DNA from: Chloroflexota bacterium
GTDB lineage: Bacteria; Chloroflexota; Limnocylindria; Limnocylindrales; CSP1-4
Direction: 5' to 3'
Length of the DNA: 5,934 bases
Assembly (NCBI GenBank): GCA_013698385.1
Contig: JACCVB010000126.1
Span: forward strand, 1-5,934
Positions 1 to 5,385 of this stretch are shown here, piece by piece. The stretch's first letter is position 1. Each line of letters opens with the position of its first letter. The notes under the pieces were generated by a model. It was not told the origin of the DNA, ran no database searches, and was given only the letters and a program-made list of their open reading frames with translations. The position numbers were made by a program, and so were the translations under genes.

Positions 1-133
1 CGACCGCGACGCCCACGATCATCACCCAGGCCAGCACGACCCGCGAGCCGATCAGCCGGCTGGAACGGGACGAGGCGACGGTCGCGGTCGCCCACAGGAT
101 GGCGGCCCCCAGGCCACCGATGATCGCCGTCAC
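1..133 (-). CDS. DMT/EamA-family membrane transporter, N-terminal fragment
   Basis: The gene runs leftward off the window, so only the first 44 codons are visible, starting at a GTG at 133. The peptide begins MTAIIGGLGAAILWATATV, a hydrophobic first helix (about residues 3-20) with the G-x-x-x-A-x-x-W-A pattern typical of the first helix of EamA-type drug/metabolite transporters. A short charged loop follows (SSRSSRLIGSR, residues 21-31), then a second helix starts at about residue 32 (VVLAWVMIVGVAV). Members of this family usually have ten membrane helices and export small metabolites; the substrate cannot be told from this fragment. The start is the only GTG/ATG/TTG in frame near the top of the ORF, but its GGAG (137-140) lies only 3 nt upstream, so the start is not certain. 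It is divergent from rpsT, with 182 bp between the two starts. Other small multi-helix membrane proteins are possible. Confidence 0.6.
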   Translation of the reverse strand, partial: MTAIIGGLGAAILWATATVASSRSSRLIGSRVVLAWVMIVGVAV

Positions 134-227
134 ACGCTCCAGTGTGCCGGGTCGCGAGCGGCGATGTGGGGCGGCCGATCCCTCGTTATCGAGCGCGCGG
201 TTCGTCGCGGGTGCTTCGCTTGCCCTG

Positions 228-236
228 TGCTACTAT
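228..236 (+). promoter_or_regulatory. probable extended -10 promoter for rpsT
   Basis: TGC-TACTAT is a TGn extended -10 element joined to a hexamer matching TATAAT at 4 of 6 positions, in otherwise GC-rich DNA. No good -35 hexamer is seen 16-18 bp upstream, which is tolerated with an extended -10. Transcription would start near 243 and give a leader of about 70 nt before the rpsT start at 316. The function is inferred from sequence only. Confidence 0.5.
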
Positions 237-301
237 CCGCCTTCGCGCCCGGCGCTCACTTCGTGTCCCGGTGCCCGTCAAGCCCTATCTCACACGCACA
301 C

Positions 302-306
302 AGAGG
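302..306 (+). promoter_or_regulatory. ribosome binding site deciding the rpsT start
   Basis: AGAGG sits 9 nt before the GTG at 316. It supports that GTG over the upstream in-frame codons, since the frame is open back to 142. Starting at 316 also gives the expected S20 N terminus (M-A-K-T) and removes an upstream peptide that resembles nothing. Confidence 0.6.
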
Positions 307-315
307 TTCGCCCAC

Positions 316-1044
316 GTGGCCAAGACGCCCCGCACCTGGACCGGCGCCCGGACGCCGTCCGGCCTCAAGCGCGTCCGTCAGGCGCAGCGCCGGCACGACA
401 TCCTTGGCCCGCGACGCAGCGCCGCCAAGACCCTCGTCGCCAAGGCCCTGGCGACGGTCGCCAACCCGGTCGAAGGTTCCGATCCGAACGTCGCCCTCCT
501 CGAGGCGCTCAGCGCCCTGGATCGAGCGGCCAAGGCCGGCGCCATCCACCCGAACGCCGCGGCACGCCGCAAGTCACGCCTGACCATCCGGGTCAACGCC
601 GCCGCCGGGGGCACCGCGGTCCAGGCCGGCGGTCGGCCCACCAAGCAGACCGGCAAGACGGCCGCGGCCAAGGCCGCGAAGGCCCGTATCGCGGCGGGCA
701 AGTCGACCAAGGCCAAGGGTGCCCAGACCGCCGCCGGCAAGGCCCGAGCGGCCCTGAGCAAGACGGCCCGTGCCGAGGCGGCGGCGGCCAAGGCAGCCAG
801 CTCGAGTGCAACCGCGGACTCCGCTGGCGGCAAGGCGCCCGCCAAGGCGACCAAGGCACCGGCGAAGTCGACCGCGAAGTCGACGACGAGCAAGGCGGCT
901 GCGTCGAAGGCGAAGTCGACCGCATCCAAGACCAGGGGAGCCAAGTCGACGACTGCAGCAGCCAAGGCCCCGGCGCCCAAGTCGGCGGCAAAGGCTTCGA
1001 CCGCCAAGGCCGCCCCGAAGAAGAAGGCCGCGACGAAGCCCTGA
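316..1044 (+). CDS. rpsT: 30S ribosomal protein S20 with long Lys/Ala-rich C-terminal tail
   Basis: S20 is a primary 16S rRNA-binding protein of the small ribosomal subunit. The product is 242 aa, against the usual 85-95. Residues 1-97 are recognisably S20: a basic first helix (LKRVRQAQRR, 17-26) and the hallmark C-terminal stretch SALDRAAKAGAIHPNAAARRKSRL (in two parts, 66-77 and 78-89). The N terminus has about ten extra residues (TPRTWTGARTPSG) before the first basic helix compared with E. coli S20. Residues 98-242 are low complexity, made almost only of A, K, S, T, G, P, R and Q, with two acidic and no aromatic residues, and with AK/PAK/KST motifs like histone H1 or the tail of mycobacterial HupB. 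This tail is probably disordered and binds nucleic acid (inference). The gene is monocistronic, with its own promoter and terminator. The S20 identity is firm; the role of the tail is unknown. Confidence 0.92.
   Translation: MAKTPRTWTGARTPSGLKRVRQAQRRHDILGPRRSAAKTLVAKALATVANPVEGSDPNVALLEALSALDRAAKAGAIHPNAAARRKSRLTIRVNAAAGGTAVQAGGRPTKQTGKTAAAKAAKARIAAGKSTKAKGAQTAAGKARAALSKTARAEAAAAKAASSSATADSAGGKAPAKATKAPAKSTAKSTTSKAAASKAKSTASKTRGAKSTTAAAKAPAPKSAAKASTAKAAPKKKAATKP
865..950 (+). repeat. imperfect coding repeats in the S20 tail (AAGTCGAC motif)
   Basis: The 8-mer AAGTCGAC, encoding Lys-Ser-Thr in the S20 frame, occurs at 865, 877, 913 and 943, with a further copy at 700. Together with many GCCAAGGC-type words it makes the tail an irregular low-complexity repeat. 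Such DNA is prone to length change by slippage, so tail length may vary between relatives (inference). Confidence 0.6.
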
Positions 1045-1072
1045 TCGGGATCGTCGCGCCACCACCGCCGAC

Positions 1073-1099
1073 ACGCCCCGGTCAATCCCGGGGCGTTTC
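1073..1099 (+). terminator. intrinsic terminator of rpsT, possibly bidirectional
   Basis: A perfect 9-bp stem (ACGCCCCGG at 1073-1081, CCGGGGCGT at 1088-1096) encloses a 6-nt loop, TCAATC, and is followed by a short T run (1096-1098). It starts 29 nt after the rpsT stop. The T tract is short, as is common in GC-rich genomes. Because the stem is symmetric and lies between converging genes, it may also end or slow transcripts arriving from the minus-strand operon, although no T tract follows it in that direction. Confidence 0.8.
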
Positions 1100-1101
1100 A
1101 T

Positions 1102-1131
1102 GTCCGGCGCTGTCGCGTCCGGCGCTCTCGC
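1102..1131. repeat. 15-bp tandem repeat, two copies
   Basis: The unit GTCCGGCGCTGTCGC (1102-1116) is followed directly by GTCCGGCGCTCTCGC (1117-1131), with one mismatch at unit position 11. It lies in the convergent intergenic region between the terminator hairpin and the stop of the membrane-protein gene. No function is evident; a local duplication is the simplest reading. Confidence 0.7.
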
Positions 1132-1156
1132 GTGGCCTCGATCGGCAGGGCGCCGG

Positions 1157-1723
1157 TCAAGGGCGGGTGACGGCCACCCCGCCGCCTGCCGGCTTGGGCC
1201 GGAACGTGCCGTACAGCCCGGCGCCGATCAGGCCCCCGGCTGCGGTCAATACCACGATCAGCCCGGCCGCCGAGAACTGCTGCGCCCAGTAGAAACCGGT
1301 AAACGTCGAGGCGTCGGTCACGCCCGCGGCCCGCAGGTCCGAACCGCGACCGAGGTCCACGTACCGCTGGTAGACGCAGTCGGCGCCCGCCGTGCAGCTC
1401 ACCGAGCCACCCAGGCCGGCATCCCGGTAGCCGTTGTCCGCATAGAAGAAGAGGGCCTTGACTGCCAGCAACAGGATCGCCGCCGTGAGCCCGGTCACCA
1501 CGCCCGCGAACAGGCCGTTGACCAGGATCCGTGCCCACGGGCCGGCCCGACGATCCGAGCGCTGGTTCGCGTAGTAGCCGATGAGCAGTCCGGACGGCAG
1601 GGCGAGGAGCCAGACGATCGGCTCGATCGGGATGATCAGCAGGAAACTGATCGCGACCGTGACCGCCATGCCGATCCCGACATACGCCGCCGTGATCGCC
1701 CCGCGATCGACGAACCTCGTCAC
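1157..1723 (-). CDS. uncharacterised four-helix membrane protein, last gene of the glycolytic operon
   Basis: I do not recognise this 188-aa protein. It starts at a GTG overlapping the enolase stop (GTGA, 4-nt overlap), giving MTRFVDRGAITAAYVG. The frame is open further upstream within eno, but that part reads as out-of-frame enolase. Likely membrane helices are at residues 8-31, 34-53 (IEPIVWLLALPSGLLIGYYA), 66-94 (ILVNGLFAGVVTGLTAAILL...) and 149-174 (QFSAAGLIVVLTAAGGLIGAG). The loop between helices 3 and 4 (95-148) is polar, Gly/Asp-rich and has two cysteines (C110, C116) that could form a disulfide if the loop is extracytoplasmic. A basic stretch (QRSDRRAGPWAR, 54-65) between helices 2 and 3 fits a cytoplasmic loop, as do the Arg/Lys near both ends; the 95-148 loop would then be outside. 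No catalytic or transport motif is seen. Tight coupling to eno suggests co-expression but does not prove a metabolic role. Confidence 0.8.
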   Translation of the reverse strand: MTRFVDRGAITAAYVGIGMAVTVAISFLLIIPIEPIVWLLALPSGLLIGYYANQRSDRRAGPWARILVNGLFAGVVTGLTAAILLLAVKALFFYADNGYRDAGLGGSVSCTAGADCVYQRYVDLGRGSDLRAAGVTDASTFTGFYWAQQFSAAGLIVVLTAAGGLIGAGLYGTFRPKPAGGGVAVTRP

Positions 1724-3054
1724 GAGGCCGCCGAAGATGCCGGATCGCCCGCCGACCCGGACAGCGCCGCCCGCCCCGGATACCGCGCCGAGTCGCCGAG
1801 CTCGCCCTCGATCCGCAGCAGCCGGTTGTACTTGGCCACCCGCTCGGAGCGCGACGGTGCTCCGGTCTTGATCTGGCCCGTCCCGACCCCGACCACCAGG
1901 TCCGCGATCGTCGTGTCCTCCGTCTCGCCCGAGCGATGCGACACGACCGCCGACCACCCCGCGCCGCGCGCCAGGTCGATCGCTTCCAGCGTCTCGGTCA
2001 GGGTCCCGATCTGGTTCAGCTTGATGAGCACGGAATTCGCCGAACGCTCCTCGATCCCGCGGGCGATCCGCGCGGTATTCGTGACGAGGAGGTCGTCGCC
2101 CACGAGCTGGACCCGATCACCCAGGCGTTCGGTCAACTGACCCCAGCCAGACCAGTCGTCCTCGGCCAGCCCATCCTCGATGGACACGATCGGATAGCGC
2201 GCCACCCAATCGGCCCACAGGTCGATCAGCTCGCCGGATTCGAGCGTGCGTCCCTCTCGCGCGAGCACGTAGCGCGTCGGTCCACCGTCGGCACCCGAAC
2301 CCGCCTCGACCAGCTCGGTCGTGGCCGGATCCAGGGCGATCCCGATGTCCTCGCCGGGTCGATACCCGGCCCGCTCGACCGCTCGCAGGATGACCTCCAC
2401 CGCCGCTTCGTTCGACGGCAGCGACGGCGCGAATCCGCCCTCGTCACCCTGGCCCGTGGCGTGGCCCGCCTCGTGCAGGATCGCGCGCAGGGCGGCGAAG
2501 ATCTCGGCTCCGGCACGCAGCGCTTCGCCGTACGTCGGCAGCCCGACCGGCATGACCATGAACTCCTGGAAATCGGTCGAATCCTGGGCGTGGCGGCCAC
2601 CGTTGAGGATGTTGAACATCGGCACCGGCAGGATTCGCGCCCCGACCCCGCCGAGGTAGCGATAGAGCGGCAGGTCGTAGGATGCGGCCGCGGCATGGGC
2701 GCACGCGAGCGACACGCCCAGGATCGCGTTGGCCCCCAGCCGACCCTTGTCGGGGGTCCCGTCGAGCTCGATCAGGAGGTCGTCGATCCCGGCCTGGTCG
2801 GACGCGTCCAGCCCCAGGATCTCCGGCCCGATCGTCTCGGTCACGTTGGCCACCGCGCCGAGCACGCCCTTGCCACCGAACCTGTCCTCGTCCCCGTCTC
2901 GCAGTTCCACTGCCTCGTGCGCGCCGGTCGAGGCACCCGATGGCACCGCCGCGCGTCCGACCGATCCGTCGGCAAGGACCACGTCGACCTCGATCGTCGG
3001 GTTGCCGCGCGAATCGAGGATCTCCCGCGCGTCGATCGCGTCGATCGTGGTCAA
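1720..3054 (-). CDS. eno: enolase (phosphopyruvate hydratase)
   Basis: Enolase interconverts 2-phosphoglycerate and phosphoenolpyruvate in cytosolic glycolysis and gluconeogenesis. The product is 444 aa (family usually 425-435). The start is a TTG overlapping the pgk stop (TTGA), giving MTTIDAIDAREILDSRGNPT, the standard enolase N terminus; no ATG or GTG lies close by in frame. Visible family motifs are the mobile loop SGASTG (39-44), QEF (163-165), GDEGGFAPS (203-211), SIEDGL (291-296), VGDDLLVTN (318-326), the signature LIKLNQIGTLTETLE (343-357), SHRSGETED (372-380) and GQIKTGAP (393-400). By alignment to E. coli enolase, the acid/base residues are E205 and K345, metal ligands are D242, E293 and D320, and K396 binds substrate. 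All are present, so the enzyme should be active. The last 14 residues or so (LSGSAGDPASSAAS) are a short Ala/Ser tail beyond the usual end. The gene also overlaps the next gene by 4 nt. Confidence 0.98.
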   Translation of the reverse strand: MTTIDAIDAREILDSRGNPTIEVDVVLADGSVGRAAVPSGASTGAHEAVELRDGDEDRFGGKGVLGAVANVTETIGPEILGLDASDQAGIDDLLIELDGTPDKGRLGANAILGVSLACAHAAAASYDLPLYRYLGGVGARILPVPMFNILNGGRHAQDSTDFQEFMVMPVGLPTYGEALRAGAEIFAALRAILHEAGHATGQGDEGGFAPSLPSNEAAVEVILRAVERAGYRPGEDIGIALDPATTELVEAGSGADGGPTRYVLAREGRTLESGELIDLWADWVARYPIVSIEDGLAEDDWSGWGQLTERLGDRVQLVGDDLLVTNTARIARGIEERSANSVLIKLNQIGTLTETLEAIDLARGAGWSAVVSHRSGETEDTTIADLVVGVGTGQIKTGAPSRSERVAKYNRLLRIEGELGDSARYPGRAALSGSAGDPASSAAS

Positions 3055-4322
3055 TCCGATGTCTCCACCGTGGACGCGGTGGCCGTCTTGGCCGGCACCT
3101 TCTTCCTGCGCCGGGCTCTCGGCTCGGGCACCGGCCGATCCAGCAGGACCGTCACGCCGGGCAATTCGCGGCCCTCGAGGAACTCGAGCGATGCGCCGCC
3201 GCCCGTCGAGATATGGGTCATCCGGTCCGCCAGGCCCTGCTGCGTGATCGCCGCCACGGAGTCGCCGCCGCCGATCACGACCGTGGCGCCCTTGTCCGCG
3301 CGATCGGCCAGCATCCGGGCGACGGCCTTGGTGCCGTGCGCGAACGAGGGGATCTCGAACACGCCCAGGGGCCCGTTCCAAAAGACGGTCTGGACATCCG
3401 CGAGCGCGTCGACCATCAGGTCCTGGCTGGCCTTGCCGAGGTCCACGATGTGCCAGCTGGCCGGGATCTTCTCGGCCGGCAAGGTCTTGTACTCCGTGCC
3501 CCGGGTGACCTCCTTGGCCACGATCACGTCGACCGGCAGAACGACCCGAACGCCGTTCTTCTCCGCGGACGCGAGGATCCGCTGGGCGTCCGCCACGCGA
3601 TCGGGTTCCGCGAGACTCTTGCCGATCGCCTTGCCCTGCGCCAGCAGGAAGGTATTGGCCATGCCGCCACCCAGTACGAGGAGATCGACTGAAGTCAGCA
3701 GGTGATCGATGATCCGGATCTTGTCGCTGATCTTGGCTCCGCCGAGGATCGCCGCGAACGGCCTGGCGGGCTCGTCCATCAGGTTGGACAGGACCGCGAT
3801 CTCACGCTCCATCAGCAATCCGGCATAGGCCGGCAGGAGCTTGGCGATCCCCACCGTCGAGGCATGCGCCCGGTGGGCCGTGCCGAACGCATCGTTCACG
3901 AAGATGTCCGCGTACGACGCCAGTTGGGCCGCGAAGGCCGGGTCGTTCTTCTCTTCCGCCGCGTGGAACCGCAGGTTCTCCAGGAGCAGCAGTTCGCCCG
4001 GCCGAAGCCGCTTGATCGCATCCTCCGTCCCGATCCCGAGCGCATCACCGGTCACCGGAACGTGCCGACGCAGGCGTTCCGTGAGGCGCTGGCCGACCGG
4101 CCGCAGGCGCAACCCATCCGAGACCTTGCCGTTCGGGCGGCCGAGGTGACTGGCCAGGATGACACGCGCCCCGGCCTGCAGGAGCAGGTTGATCGTCGGG
4201 ATGGCGGCCCGGACCCGCGAGTCGTCCGTGACCTTGCCGTCCGCCAGGGGCACGTTGAAATCGACCCGGACGAAGACGCGTTTGCCGGCGACGTCCGCAT
4301 CGCGGACCGTGAGCTTGTCCAT
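3051..4322 (-). CDS. pgk: phosphoglycerate kinase
   Basis: This enzyme transfers phosphate from 1,3-bisphosphoglycerate to ADP, giving 3-phosphoglycerate and ATP. The product is 423 aa, against about 390-400 for most bacterial forms. The start is the ATG sharing its A with the gap stop (TGATG), giving MDKLTVRDADVAGKRVFVRVDFNVP (split at 20). Motifs in order are RVDFNVP (19-25), SHLGRP (58-63, substrate binding), ENLRF (115-119), NDAFGTAHRAHAS (143-155), GGAKISDK (194-201, nucleotide side), NGPLGVFE (316-323), GGGDS (352-356) and STGGGASLEFLEG (372-384, C-terminal domain phosphate loop). Both lobes and the hinge are complete. Residues 399-423 (PEPRARRRKKVPAK followed by a Thr/Ser stretch) are a basic tail past the usual end near residue 397. 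No strong ribosome binding site precedes the ATG, so translation probably depends on coupling to gap. Identity is certain. Confidence 0.98.
   Translation of the reverse strand: MDKLTVRDADVAGKRVFVRVDFNVPLADGKVTDDSRVRAAIPTINLLLQAGARVILASHLGRPNGKVSDGLRLRPVGQRLTERLRRHVPVTGDALGIGTEDAIKRLRPGELLLLENLRFHAAEEKNDPAFAAQLASYADIFVNDAFGTAHRAHASTVGIAKLLPAYAGLLMEREIAVLSNLMDEPARPFAAILGGAKISDKIRIIDHLLTSVDLLVLGGGMANTFLLAQGKAIGKSLAEPDRVADAQRILASAEKNGVRVVLPVDVIVAKEVTRGTEYKTLPAEKIPASWHIVDLGKASQDLMVDALADVQTVFWNGPLGVFEIPSFAHGTKAVARMLADRADKGATVVIGGGDSVAAITQQGLADRMTHISTGGGASLEFLEGRELPGVTVLLDRPVPEPRARRRKKVPAKTATASTVETSD
3063..3069 (-). promoter_or_regulatory. ribosome binding site deciding the TTG start of eno
   Basis: On the minus strand GGTGGAG lies inside the last pgk codons, with 8 nt between it and the TTG at 3052-3054. 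The spacing is near ideal and supports the rare TTG start. A ribosome ending on pgk could also restart here, because the start overlaps the pgk stop. Confidence 0.65.
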
Positions 4323-5344
4323 CAGGCCGCGGCGACCGGCAGGCGGGCCCCGACGAACGAGATGAGGTCTGCGACGCGGCAGCTGTAGCCCCACTCGTTG
4401 TCGTACCAGCTGATGACCTTGACCATCGTCCCGCCAAGGACCATCGTCAGGTCCGCGTCGACGATCGATGAGCGACTGTCGCCCTTGAAGTCGGTCGACA
4501 CGAGCGGGTCGTCCGACACACCGAGGATGCCTTCCAGGGGTCCGGCCGCGGCGGCCCGGAAGGCGTCATTGAGCTCCTCGACGCTGGTCTCGCGGCGCAC
4601 GGTCGCGGTGAAGTCCACGATGCTCACGGTGGGCGTCGGCACCCGCAGGCTGAAGCCGTCGAACTTGCCTTTCAGCTCCGGGATCACGAGCGCGAGGGCC
4701 TTCGCGGCGCCGGTCGAGGTCGGGATGATGTTCTGGCCCGCGCTGCGTGCGCGCCGCGGATCCTTGTGCGCGACGTCGAGGATGCGCTGGTCGTTCGTGT
4801 AGCTGTGGATCGTGTTCATCAGGCCGCGCTCGATGCCGAACAGGTCGTTCACGACCTTGGCCGCTGGAGCGAGGCAGTTCGTCGTGCAGCTCGCGTTGCT
4901 GATGATGTGATGCGCCGCCGGATCGTAGCGGTCCTCGTTGACGCCGAGGACGACGGTCAGGTCCTCACCGGTCGCCGGGGCACTGATGATGACCTTCTTC
5001 GCGCCGGCATCGAGGTGCGCCCTGGCCTTGGAGGCGTCAGTGAAGAGGCCGGTCGACTCGAGCACGATATCGATGCCGAGATCGCCCCACGGCAGCGCCG
5101 CCGGGTCGCGTTCGCCCAGGATCCTGATCTCGCGCCCGTCGATGATGATCGAGCTGTCGCCCGCCTCGACCGTGCCGTCATAGGCGCCGTACGTCGAGTC
5201 GTGCTTGAACAGCAGGGCGTTCATCTCGGCGTCGACGAGGTCGTTCACGGCCACGACCTCGACATCCGGCGCGCGTTCGATCAGCGCTTTGAGCGACTGC
5301 CGACCGATCCGACCGAAACCGTTGATGCCGACGCGGATGGACAT
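4322..5344 (-). CDS. gap: glyceraldehyde-3-phosphate dehydrogenase, type I
   Basis: This enzyme oxidises and phosphorylates glyceraldehyde 3-phosphate to 1,3-bisphosphoglycerate with NAD(P). The product is 340 aa, normal for the family (330-340). The start ATG has a strong ribosome binding site and gives MSIRVGINGFGRIGRQ with the Rossmann fingerprint GFGRIGR (9-15). N34-D35 at the end of the second strand suggests NAD preference, since an acidic residue there disfavours NADP. The catalytic motif SNASCTTNCLAP (149-160) has the nucleophile C153, and H180 in HSYTNDQ is the partner base. RRARSAGQNIIPTSTGAAKA (197-216) and RVPTPTVS (234-241) are phosphate-site segments, and WYDNEWGYS (313-321) is the C-terminal family signature. 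No key residue is missing. It lies 41 bp after the ROK kinase gene and overlaps pgk by one base. The Asp suggests the glycolytic (GapA) direction, which is inference. Confidence 0.98.
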   Translation of the reverse strand: MSIRVGINGFGRIGRQSLKALIERAPDVEVVAVNDLVDAEMNALLFKHDSTYGAYDGTVEAGDSSIIIDGREIRILGERDPAALPWGDLGIDIVLESTGLFTDASKARAHLDAGAKKVIISAPATGEDLTVVLGVNEDRYDPAAHHIISNASCTTNCLAPAAKVVNDLFGIERGLMNTIHSYTNDQRILDVAHKDPRRARSAGQNIIPTSTGAAKALALVIPELKGKFDGFSLRVPTPTVSIVDFTATVRRETSVEELNDAFRAAAAGPLEGILGVSDDPLVSTDFKGDSRSSIVDADLTMVLGGTMVKVISWYDNEWGYSCRVADLISFVGARLPVAAA

Positions 5345-5352
5345 GATGGGAG

Positions 5353-5358
5353 ACCTCC
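5353..5358 (-). promoter_or_regulatory. strong ribosome binding site of gap
   Basis: GGAGGT on the minus strand lies 8 nt before the gap ATG. It is the best Shine-Dalgarno sequence in the window and the only clear intergenic one in the operon. It suggests that gap is loaded independently, while the downstream genes lean partly on coupling. Confidence 0.75.
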
Positions 5359-5385
5359 AGGGTGTGGGGCGGGGCTGCGGGGAGT

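Noticed and set aside
142..315. Upstream extension of the rpsT frame
   Set aside because: The frame is open but the residues match nothing, they cross the predicted promoter, and the GTG at 316 has a good ribosome binding site and gives a normal S20 start.
378..1101. Long minus-strand open frames opposite rpsT (Ala/Leu- or Arg/Gly-rich)
   Set aside because: They are antisense shadows of the repetitive Lys/Ala coding sequence, and no domain is recognised in them.
1102..1131. Possible CRISPR or attachment-site repeat
   Set aside because: There are only two directly adjacent 15-bp units, with no spacers, no integrase and no repeat elsewhere in the window.
1724..1957. N-terminal extension of the membrane protein
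   Set aside because: It reads eno DNA out of frame and is Gly/Arg-rich with no structure; the GTG at 1723 sits in a typical stop-start overlap.
770..2140. 456-codon plus-strand open frame
   Set aside because: It starts inside rpsT in another frame, crosses the terminator and runs antisense through the membrane protein and eno. The composition is Arg/Pro-rich noise of GC-rich DNA.
3055..3381. N-terminal extension of enolase in its open frame
   Set aside because: This part reads pgk DNA out of frame, while the canonical enolase N terminus begins exactly at the TTG at 3054.
1936..3705. 589-codon plus-strand open frame opposite eno and pgk
   Set aside because: It is antisense to two enzymes with complete motif sets, and the translation shows no family features.
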